Of a stretch of DNA of 6,431 nt, positions 1 to 5,543 are shown one piece after another (positions within the stretch are counted from its first letter, which is position 1; each line of letters opens with the position of its first letter). The stretch lies in NCBI GenBank assembly GCA_003670425.1, contig QWRL01000137.1:1-6431 (forward strand), in the 5' to 3' direction. A program made the translations under genes and the position numbers. The notes below the pieces were generated by a model. It was not told the origin of the DNA. It saw nothing but the letters and a program-made list of their open reading frames with translations, and made no database searches. The DNA is from Chloroflexota bacterium (GTDB lineage: Bacteria; Chloroflexota; Anaerolineae; Anaerolineales; UBA11657).

Positions 1-864
1 TCAGCCGTGGCCGTGGCGCTGGCGCAGCGCGCGCTGGGTGGCCAGCTGGATTGTTTTTACGTGGACACCGGTTTGATGCGCGCAAATGAAACGGCTGAGG
101 TGGTGGCTGCATTCAAGGATCTTGGTTCGCACTTCACAGCTGTTGATGCAAGCACCGAGTTTTTGGCCGACCTGCAAGATGTTAGCGACCCGGAAGAAAA
201 GCGCCGCCGCATTGGCGCGCGCTTCATTCGCGTTTTCGAACGCGAGGCGCGGCGTGTTGGCGCGGGCGCAAAGTTTTTGGTGCAGGGCACCATCTATCCA
301 GATGTTGTGGAGAGCAGTGGCAGCGGCCGCGAGCAGGCTGCAACAATCAAGACGCACCACAATGTGGGCGGCCTGCCGCCGGATTTAGATTTTGAACTGG
401 TGGAACCGCTGCGCTATTTGTTCAAGGATGAGGTGCGCAAGGTGGGCAGTGCCATCGGGCTGCCAGATGCGCTTGTGTGGCGGCAGCCCTTTCCGGGCCC
501 GGGCCTGGCTATCCGCTGCCTTGGCTGCGTCACACCGGAGCGCCTTGTCACCTTGCGCGCTGCGGACGCCATCATGCGGGCCGAGCTGGCCAATGCCCAG
601 CTGGAACGTGCCCAAGCGGCGCAGGCTTTTGCCGTGCTCTTGCCGGTCAAGTCTGTGGGCGTGATGGGCGACAGCCGCACCCATGAAGAAGTGGTGGCGC
701 TGCGCTGCGTTACCACTTCAGACTTCATGACGGCAGACTGGACGCGCCTGCCATATGAGCTGCTGGCAACCATCAGCAGCCGCATCGTGAATGAAGTGCC
801 GGGCATCAACCGCGTGGTCTATGACATCACCAGCAAGCCGCCGGCAACGATAGAGTGGGAGTAG
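1..864 (+). CDS. guaA: GMP synthase (glutamine-hydrolysing), C-terminal part; 5' end outside window
   Basis: Final enzyme of GMP synthesis: it adenylates XMP with ATP and aminates it with ammonia from glutamine, in the cytoplasm. The window opens inside the ATP-pyrophosphatase domain; the first codon (Ser) is most likely the last residue of the SGGVDS P-loop, so the whole glutamine amidotransferase domain and the P-loop start lie upstream. Numbering from that Ser, 287 residues are visible, about what E. coli GuaA has from the same point. Visible family motifs are YVDTGLMR (20-27), QGTIYPDVVES (95-105), KTHHNVGG (117-124), RQPFPGPGLAIR (161-172, entry to the dimerisation domain), SVGVMGD (218-224) and the C-terminal KPPATIEWE (279-287) that helps bind XMP. 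The frame is intact to the TAG stop. The next gene on this strand is 518 bp away with its own promoter, so guaA is probably last in its transcript. Confidence 0.97.
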   Translation, partial: SAVAVALAQRALGGQLDCFYVDTGLMRANETAEVVAAFKDLGSHFTAVDASTEFLADLQDVSDPEEKRRRIGARFIRVFEREARRVGAGAKFLVQGTIYPDVVESSGSGREQAATIKTHHNVGGLPPDLDFELVEPLRYLFKDEVRKVGSAIGLPDALVWRQPFPGPGLAIRCLGCVTPERLVTLRAADAIMRAELANAQLERAQAAQAFAVLLPVKSVGVMGDSRTHEEVVALRCVTTSDFMTADWTRLPYELLATISSRIVNEVPGINRVVYDITSKPPATIEWE

Positions 865-887
865 GGGGCGCAAACGCCGGCGCTTGC

Positions 888-910
888 CGGTACAAGCCGC
901 TGCCGTACCG
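888..910 (+). repeat. Small hairpin 24 bp after guaA stop
   Basis: CGGTAC (888-893) pairs perfectly with GTACCG (905-910) around an 11-nt loop. It could end or protect the guaA transcript, but there is no following U-tract, so a terminator function is only a possibility. A six-base stem can also arise by chance. Confidence 0.3.
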
Positions 911-1127
911 CGCTAGGCACACTGGCAACTAGTCGCCGATAGCCAGCGGTTGGTGGTATCTGTTGCCATCCGGTGTAAATGCCCGAGATGAAGATGCGGG
1001 TTATTACTGCGGGCTTGGCAGAAACCATCATCAACAGTGCATTAAGTGGCAAAAAAATCTTGAATTCCATTACATTTGCAATTTTTATACGTGTTTTTTG
1101 GCTGCGAAAGCAATTTCCAAAATATTG

Positions 1128-1157
1128 TTGACTTTCACAGTTCGTTTACGGTATACA
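1128..1157 (+). promoter_or_regulatory. Sigma70-type promoter, probably for rpoD
   Basis: A -35 box TTGACT (1128-1133, five of six consensus bases) and a -10 box TATACA (1152-1157, four of six) are separated by 18 bp, in A+T-rich DNA. Transcription would start near 1164 and give a leader of about 220 nt before the rpoD ATG. This is the best promoter match in the gap. The perfect TTGACA at 1181-1186 has no acceptable -10 at the right distance. Confidence 0.6.
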
Positions 1158-1227
1158 CATCCCGTCGCACTCGTCTGATTTTGACATTTAGATCTGGTTT
1201 GCAGCTGCTCCCGATTGGGTGGCAGAT

Positions 1228-1251
1228 GTATGTCCGTTTGCACAGACATAC
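1228..1251. repeat. 24-nt near-perfect inverted repeat in the rpoD leader
   Basis: GTATGTCCGT (1228-1237) faces ACAGACATAC (1242-1251) around the tetranucleotide TTGC. Nine of ten positions pair; the single mismatch is C1235 against A1244. It lies about 65 nt downstream of the expected transcription start. It could be a hairpin in the leader RNA or a binding site for a dimeric regulator acting as a roadblock. The half-site pattern (GT.TGTC and its mirror) is not one I can assign to a known regulator. Confidence 0.55.
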
Positions 1252-1364
1252 TGAATACGGTGGCGATATGTGTTGGCAGGCAAATTGCAAGTGACAATCT
1301 TTTGCAAATGCTGTATGTGCTAGGAAGATGCGGTGGTGGCCCCTAGGACTGATATTGTGGAATT

Positions 1365-1368
1365 GGAG
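1365..1368 (+). promoter_or_regulatory. Weak, distant ribosome binding site of rpoD
   Basis: GGAG at 1365-1368 is the only Shine-Dalgarno-like stretch before the ATG at 1383. The 14-nt gap is longer than the usual 5-9. An in-frame TAA at 1374-1376 rules out any earlier start, so the ATG at 1383 is the first possible one even though the site is poor. Confidence 0.4.
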
Positions 1369-1382
1369 TGACATAACAAAAG

Positions 1383-2858
1383 ATGGCTGTAACTGGAAAG
1401 AAGAAATCGGATGGTAAGAAAGCAAAGACAAAGGCGAAGTTGAAGTTAAAGGTGACGCCGAAATCTAAGTTGGTTCTGAAGTCGAAGCCGAAGCCGAAGG
1501 CTATCGTCAAGCCCGGAGGTGGGCTGCGACTAAAGGCGCGGCGCCCGGTGGCGGGCACGCGGGTGCGCCGTCCGGCATCGCTGAACGGCGCCGCCAAAAA
1601 TGGCCACAAGCCGGATGCGGTTGAGGAACTGGCGATAGATCTCGAAGAGAGCCCCAAAGTACTTAAGGCGTTGGAAATTGGGCGTGCCAAGGGTTACATA
1701 ACCCAGGATGAGCTGCTCGCATTGTTTCCCGATGTGGAGGATGAGGTAAACGAGCTGGATGAAGCGCAGACTGCGCTGGCCGGCGAAGGCATTGAAATTG
1801 TAGAACAGGCCGAGGACAGTGAGGAAGGGGCCGACGACGACGACCCGCCCAGCGATGATGAAGAAGATGTGCGCCGCAAATTGCGCAAGAGCAAGAAGAA
1901 GCCCGTGGCTGGAGTCGATCAGGGCATATTGGGCGTGGATGTGGAGGATACGATCGGCCTGTACCTTAAGGAGGTCGGGCGTGTTCCGCTGCTAACCGCG
2001 GAAGAAGAGGTATGGCTGGCGAAGCGCATCGAGAAAGCTGTCAAGTCCAGCGAAGAGCTTGAGACCCAGCGGCGCATGGGGCCGACGCGGCGCGCTGCGA
2101 TATTGCATGATATTGCCGACGGGCTGGCAGCGCGGGAGCACCTTGTAACGGCAAACTCGCGCCTGGTGATCAGCGTGGCCAAAAAGTACATCGGGCGTGG
2201 CGTGCCTTTCCTGGATTTAATTCAAGAAGGCAACATCGGCGTGCTGCGGGCCGCAAAGAAATTTGACCATCATCGCGGGCACAAGTTCAGCACGTATGCT
2301 ACTTGGTGGATTCGGCAGGCCGTGACGCGTGCGATTGCGGACCAGGGCCGCACCATTCGCGTGCCGGTTCACATGGGCGACCAGATCAACAAACTGCTGC
2401 GCGCCTCACACTCGCTTACCCAACAGCTTGGCAGGGACCCCTCCACGGATGAGCTGGCCGTGGCGCTAGAGGTTGGGCCGCGCAAGGTGGAAGACATGCA
2501 GCAGATTGCGCGCCGGCCGCTGTCGTTGGAAATGTCCACCGATGATGAAGATGATTCATCGCTTGGCGACTTCATTACCGACGTCGAAAGCCCGGAGCCA
2601 GCCGGTGTCACAGAACAAAAGATGCGCCGCGAGCATATTGATGAGGAGCTCGCAAAGATGCCTGCGCGCGAGGTTCAAATTTTGAAACTGCGCTACGGGC
2701 TGCACGACGGCGAAGCCTACACGCTTGAAGAGGTGGGCAAGATGATGGGCGTGACGCGCGAGCGTGTGCGCCAGATTGAAGCGCAGGCGCTGAGCCGGCT
2801 GCGCCACCCAGAGCAGCGGCAAAAGTTGCGCGAGTACTTGAAAGAGGATTCGGCTTAA
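1383..2858 (+). CDS. rpoD: Primary (housekeeping) RNA polymerase sigma factor, RpoD/SigA
   Basis: Directs RNA polymerase core to -35/-10 promoters of most genes. The 491-residue protein reads, in order: a Lys/Arg-rich tail (1-66); a region 1.1-like segment (about 91-143, with GRAKGYITQDELLALFPD); an acidic run then a basic patch (142-174); region 1.2 (about 187-220, DTIGLYLKEVGRVPLL); regions 2.1-2.4 (about 250-318, with LVISVAKKYIGRG and FSTYATWWIRQA); region 3 (about 319-410, with the 3.2 finger DDSSLGDF); and region 4 (about 420-488), whose helix-turn-helix contains VTRERVRQIEAQAL. The -10 reading segment (TYATWWIRQAVTRAI) and the -35 reading helix (TRERVRQIE) match E. coli sigma70 at the contact residues. 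No large non-conserved insertion separates regions 1.2 and 2, unlike in Proteobacteria. The ATG at 1383 is the first start possible after the in-frame TAA at 1374. The gene stands alone, with its own promoter and terminator. Confidence 0.95.
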   Translation: MAVTGKKKSDGKKAKTKAKLKLKVTPKSKLVLKSKPKPKAIVKPGGGLRLKARRPVAGTRVRRPASLNGAAKNGHKPDAVEELAIDLEESPKVLKALEIGRAKGYITQDELLALFPDVEDEVNELDEAQTALAGEGIEIVEQAEDSEEGADDDDPPSDDEEDVRRKLRKSKKKPVAGVDQGILGVDVEDTIGLYLKEVGRVPLLTAEEEVWLAKRIEKAVKSSEELETQRRMGPTRRAAILHDIADGLAAREHLVTANSRLVISVAKKYIGRGVPFLDLIQEGNIGVLRAAKKFDHHRGHKFSTYATWWIRQAVTRAIADQGRTIRVPVHMGDQINKLLRASHSLTQQLGRDPSTDELAVALEVGPRKVEDMQQIARRPLSLEMSTDDEDDSSLGDFITDVESPEPAGVTEQKMRREHIDEELAKMPAREVQILKLRYGLHDGEAYTLEEVGKMMGVTRERVRQIEAQALSRLRHPEQRQKLREYLKEDSA

Positions 2859-2884
2859 GAACGCCGCAGCAAGTTTCGGTTAGC

Positions 2885-2916
2885 AAGCCGCCAATCGCGT
2901 TATTGGCGGCTTTTTT
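2885..2916 (+). terminator. Intrinsic terminator of rpoD
   Basis: AAGCCGCCAAT (2885-2895) pairs perfectly with ATTGGCGGCTT (2902-2912) around a six-base loop, followed directly by a run of T (2911-2916) and further T-rich sequence. It begins 26 bp after the rpoD stop. On the opposite strand the hairpin is followed by TTGCTAAC, not a T-tract, so it should work mainly for rpoD and only weakly, if at all, for the fab transcript arriving from the right. Confidence 0.93.
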
Positions 2917-2936
2917 ATTTAATTGCGCCGCAGCTA

Positions 2937-2957
2937 GCAGCGCCGACTGTGCGCTGC
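2937..2957 (-). repeat. Hairpin downstream of fabH, possible 3' structure of the fab transcript
   Basis: GCAGCGC (2937-2943) and GCGCTGC (2951-2957) form a perfect 7-bp stem with a 7-nt loop, 39 bp beyond the fabH stop on the minus strand. No T-tract follows on that strand, so it is not a classical intrinsic terminator. It may contribute to transcript ending together with the rpoD terminator hairpin just beyond it. Confidence 0.35.
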
Positions 2958-2996
2958 AATCCGCAGTGCCGATGGCTTGTGCACCGCAGCAGCGCG

Positions 2997-4151
2997 CTAA
3001 CTCTTGCCGGTATGCGGCGGCTCTTCGCCTTCGGCAGACAGCTTGCCAAAGATAAAACCCTCCACTGTGCGCGCACCACGGCGCAGGGCGGAGCGCACGC
3101 GCGAGATGCCGTAGAAGGCCCGGCGCTGCAGGCGCCGCCACGAGCTCGGTGCAGCGGGCATGGTCACATCCCAGCGCACGAGCGCAGCGCCCCAGGTGAG
3201 CCCGCCGCCAAAGGCCACGAACACAATGTTGGTGTTGGGCTTGATGGTTCCGGCTGCCACGGCTTCACAGAGTGCAATCGGGATGGAAGCCGTTGAGGTG
3301 TTGCCGTAGCGTTCTAAATTAAGCACAAAGCGGTCTACCGGCAGCTTCAGGCCGCGAGCGGCGGCCGCCACAATGCGCTCGTTGGCCTGATGCGGCACGA
3401 TGCGGTCGATCTCGGACATGCGCAGTCCCGCATCTGCCACCACTTTGCGGCACGCATCCACCATCACTGTGGTTGCAAACCGGAACACCTCCGGCCCGTT
3501 CATCTGAACGGTATGCAGGTTGTCGCGCAGCGTCTCAATGCTGGTTGGTTTGCGGCTGCCGCCCGCGGGCACGGAAAGCAGATCGGCCCCCGAGCCATCT
3601 GAGCGCAGCAGTGAGGCGAGCACGCCGCCGCGCTGTTCGCTGCCGCGCAGCACAAACGCACCGGCGCCGTCGCCAAACAAGATACAGGTGCCGCGGTCTT
3701 CCCAGTTCACAATTCGCGACATGGTTTCGGAGCCAATCACCAACACGGTGTTCATTGCGCCGGAAGTGATTGCCTGTGACGCAAGCGAGAGGGCGTAAAT
3801 GAATCCGGTGCAGGCAGCCAGTAAATCGAACGCGCCCGCTTTGCGCGCGCCCAGTGCGTCCTGAATCATGCAGGCCGTGGCCGGAAACAAATGCTCGGGC
3901 GTGGATGTGGCCACGATGATCAGGTCAATTTCGCCGGGGCTGATGTCTGCAACCTCGATTGCCTTGCGCGCGGCTTCCAGCCCGAGGCTTGCAGTTGTGT
4001 CTTGCGGGCCGGCAATGCGGCGCTCACGAATTCCGGTGCGCGAAACTATCCACTCTTCCGTAGTGTCTACCATGCGCGAAATCTCGCGGTTGGTCAGGAC
4101 GCGCTTCGGCACAGCCATGCCCCAGCCAATGATGTGGGCGTAGGTCTTCAC
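2997..4151 (-). CDS. fabH: Beta-ketoacyl-ACP synthase III (KAS III, FabH)
   Basis: Condenses a short acyl-CoA, usually acetyl-CoA, with malonyl-ACP to start fatty-acid synthesis. In the 384-residue product the thiolase-fold catalytic triad is in place: Cys114 in LLAACTGF, His254 in VPHQANERI and Asn284 in YGNTSTASIP. Other family marks are DTTEEWIVSRTGIRERRI (29-46), ILFGDGAGAFVL (157-168) and FGGGLTWGAALVRW (314-327). The GTG start gives the normal KAS III N-terminus (KTYAHIIGWGMAVPKRVLTN); no good Shine-Dalgarno precedes it. The start lies six bases after the fabF stop and in the same frame, so translation is probably coupled to fabF. Typical FabH proteins end soon after the GGGLTWGA..RW motif, but this one continues for about 57 residues: first a basic stretch with many Arg (339-361), then a polar tail. 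The family assignment is secure; the acyl-CoA preference (straight or branched) cannot be read from the sequence. Confidence 0.95.
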   Translation of the reverse strand: MKTYAHIIGWGMAVPKRVLTNREISRMVDTTEEWIVSRTGIRERRIAGPQDTTASLGLEAARKAIEVADISPGEIDLIIVATSTPEHLFPATACMIQDALGARKAGAFDLLAACTGFIYALSLASQAITSGAMNTVLVIGSETMSRIVNWEDRGTCILFGDGAGAFVLRGSEQRGGVLASLLRSDGSGADLLSVPAGGSRKPTSIETLRDNLHTVQMNGPEVFRFATTVMVDACRKVVADAGLRMSEIDRIVPHQANERIVAAAARGLKLPVDRFVLNLERYGNTSTASIPIALCEAVAAGTIKPNTNIVFVAFGGGLTWGAALVRWDVTMPAAPSSWRRLQRRAFYGISRVRSALRRGARTVEGFIFGKLSAEGEEPPHTGKS

Positions 4152-4157
4152 GCCGGG

Positions 4158-5417
4158 TCAGGAGCGCCCATTCGCAAATGCGCCCAATATCAAGCAGGCA
4201 TTGTGGCCGCCGAACCCGAAGGAATTTGACATTGCGCGGCGCACCGGTGCGGCGCGCGCTTTGTTTGGCACAACATCCAGATCACACTGCGCATCGGGGT
4301 GCTCATAATTAATTGTGGGCGGCAGCATTGCATGCAGGATGGCTTGGACTGCGATGCATGCTTCCAGTGCGCCGGCAGCACCAAGCAGGTGGCCGTGCAT
4401 GGACTTGGTGGAGGAGACGGCCAGATTTGGCGCAGACTCGCCAAAAACTTTCTTGATGGCCAGCGTTTCCATGTTGTCATTCAGAATTGTGGAAGTGCCG
4501 TGGGCATTGAGGTAGTCGATGTCGCGGGCCAGCAAGCCGGCGTTATCGAGGGCCAGCTGCATGCAGCGCGCTGCGCTCGCACCGTCACTTGCGGGCGCAG
4601 TCATGTGAAAGGCATCATTAGTAAGCCCGTACCCCAGCACCTCGCAAAGAATTTGTGCACCACGCGCCGTGGCGTGCGCCGCATCTTCCAGCACCAGCAC
4701 CGCCGCCCCTTCTGCTGCCACAAATCCATCGCGCTGCTTGTCAAACGGGCGGGAAGCGGAGTGCGGATCAGTTGACTTGGTGGAGAGCGTGCCCATGTTG
4801 GCAAAGCCGGCCATGATCAGCGGGGTGAGCGCCGCTTCGGCGCCGCCGCTCAGCATTACATCCGCTGCGCCGCGCCGGATCATCTCCGCCGCTTCGCCAA
4901 TTGCATTCGTGCTGCTGGCACACGCTGCGCTCACCGCCAGATTGGGGCCACGCAGGCCAAAGTGCAGCGCAATCTGCCCGGCGGCAGTGTCAGGCAGCAT
5001 CATCGGAACCATGAACGGGCTGATCCGGCCGGCACCGCGCGCGCTCAGCGTTTGCGCCTCGGCACCCACGGTTGAAATGCCACCCATGCCGGTGCCAATC
5101 AGTGCGCCGATGCGATCCGCATTGCCGGCATCCACCTTCAGCCCGGACGCCAGCATGGCTTCTTGCGCCGCGCCAAGCGCGAACTGCACAAAGCGGTCCA
5201 TGTGGCGCGCATCCTTTTTGCCATAGCGTTCAATCGCGTCGAAGCCTTTCACCTCGCCGGCAATTTTGACCGTGTGGGCGGTGGTGTCAAACAGCGAGAT
5301 GAGCTCAATACCGGACGCGCTGCGCATAATGGCCTGCCAGCTGGCAGCCATGCTCAACCCCAGCGGGTTGATTGTGCCCATGCCGGTGATTACAACTCGC
5401 TTGCGCTGATTACTCAT
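4158..5417 (-). CDS. fabF: Beta-ketoacyl-ACP synthase II (KAS II, FabF)
   Basis: Elongates acyl-ACP by decarboxylative condensation with malonyl-ACP. From the ATG at 5417 the product has 419 residues, close to the 413 of E. coli FabF, and begins MSNQRKRVVITGMGTINPLG, the usual family N-terminus. Catalytic residues are present: Cys166 in SAACASSTNAIGEA, His306 in NAHGTST, Lys338 in SSTKSMHGH and the second catalytic His within that motif (His341). The glycine-rich SFGFGGHNACLIL closes the protein. The reading frame stays open upstream to a TTG at 5477, which would add 20 residues, but those look unlike the family. The ribosome binding site at 5417 is weak (GAGA is distant). This is the first gene of the fabF-fabH pair and is transcribed away from the dehydrogenase. 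A minor oddity is Ile where many homologues have Pro after the HGTST motif. Confidence 0.95.
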   Translation of the reverse strand: MSNQRKRVVITGMGTINPLGLSMAASWQAIMRSASGIELISLFDTTAHTVKIAGEVKGFDAIERYGKKDARHMDRFVQFALGAAQEAMLASGLKVDAGNADRIGALIGTGMGGISTVGAEAQTLSARGAGRISPFMVPMMLPDTAAGQIALHFGLRGPNLAVSAACASSTNAIGEAAEMIRRGAADVMLSGGAEAALTPLIMAGFANMGTLSTKSTDPHSASRPFDKQRDGFVAAEGAAVLVLEDAAHATARGAQILCEVLGYGLTNDAFHMTAPASDGASAARCMQLALDNAGLLARDIDYLNAHGTSTILNDNMETLAIKKVFGESAPNLAVSSTKSMHGHLLGAAGALEACIAVQAILHAMLPPTINYEHPDAQCDLDVVPNKARAAPVRRAMSNSFGFGGHNACLILGAFANGRS

Positions 5418-5496
5418 CGACAGTTTCGTTTCTCGCCACGCGATCTTGGGCACGCTTGCATGTTGGAGGCGCTGCAACTTTTGGAATGCATTTGCT

Positions 5497-5502
5497 TATA
5501 AT
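5497..5502 (+). promoter_or_regulatory. -10 box of the dehydrogenase gene promoter
   Basis: A perfect TATAAT lies at 5497-5502, with a TG at 5493-5494 just upstream, one base further out than the standard extended -10. No good -35 is seen at 16-19 bp; the nearest candidates (TGCAAC at 5473, CTGCAA at 5472) are poor. A start of transcription near 5509 would leave about 35 nt of leader before the TTG at 5544. Confidence 0.55.
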
Positions 5503-5506
5503 AACA
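5498..5506 (-). promoter_or_regulatory. Extended -10 element facing fabF
   Basis: Read on the minus strand, positions 5506 to 5498 give TGTTATTAT, a TGn extended -10 followed by TATTAT (five of six consensus bases). It overlaps the plus-strand TATAAT almost completely. No -35 is recognisable. Transcription would begin near 5491 and leave about 75 nt of leader before the fabF ATG. Confidence 0.45.
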
Positions 5507-5543
5507 CTGCCATCGGCACCGTCTGCTGCACGCACAAACCCAG

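Larger units (their letters stand above)
865..1382. other. 518-bp intergenic region between guaA and rpoD
   Basis: I see no convincing gene here. The first ~100 bp are GC-rich like the coding DNA and hold two weak inverted repeats: CGGTAC at 888-893 with GTACCG at 905-910, and TGGCAAC at 923-929 with GTTGCCA at 962-968. Neither is followed by a T-run, so no classical guaA terminator is visible. From about 1020 the sequence turns clearly A+T-rich and carries the rpoD promoter candidate and leader described separately. Short open frames on both strands lack a ribosome binding site and any recognisable protein. I looked for a tRNA (a GGTTCRANTCC-like arm with CCA end) and found none. Confidence 0.8.

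Noticed and set aside
819..1070. Minus-strand open frame of 83 codons at the guaA 3' end
   Set aside because: Its C-terminal part is the antisense reading of the conserved guaA ending (KPPATIEWE region). The rest has no family features or ribosome binding site, so it is a shadow.
1060..1091. TTGAAT with TATACG as an upstream promoter
   Set aside because: The spacing to TATACG is 20 bp, and at 18 bp only the poor TTTATA is available. It is clearly weaker than the 1128-1157 candidate.
1094..1122. TTTTGG (1096-1101) with CCAAAA (1117-1122) as a guaA terminator
   Set aside because: The stem is short and A+T-rich, the loop is 15 nt, and no T-run follows. It lies over 200 bp past the guaA stop.
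1181..1209. Perfect TTGACA as a second rpoD promoter
   Set aside because: No -10-like hexamer is present at 15-19 bp; the sequence there is CAGCTGCTC.
963..1294. Two short plus-strand open frames in the guaA-rpoD gap (71 and 72 codons)
   Set aside because: They overlap the rpoD promoter and leader, have no Shine-Dalgarno, unusual composition rich in Cys and His, and no recognisable motif.
5418..5477. TTG at 5477 as the fabF start, adding 20 residues
   Set aside because: The extra residues do not resemble the family, while the ATG at 5417 places VVITGMG at the usual distance from the N-terminus.
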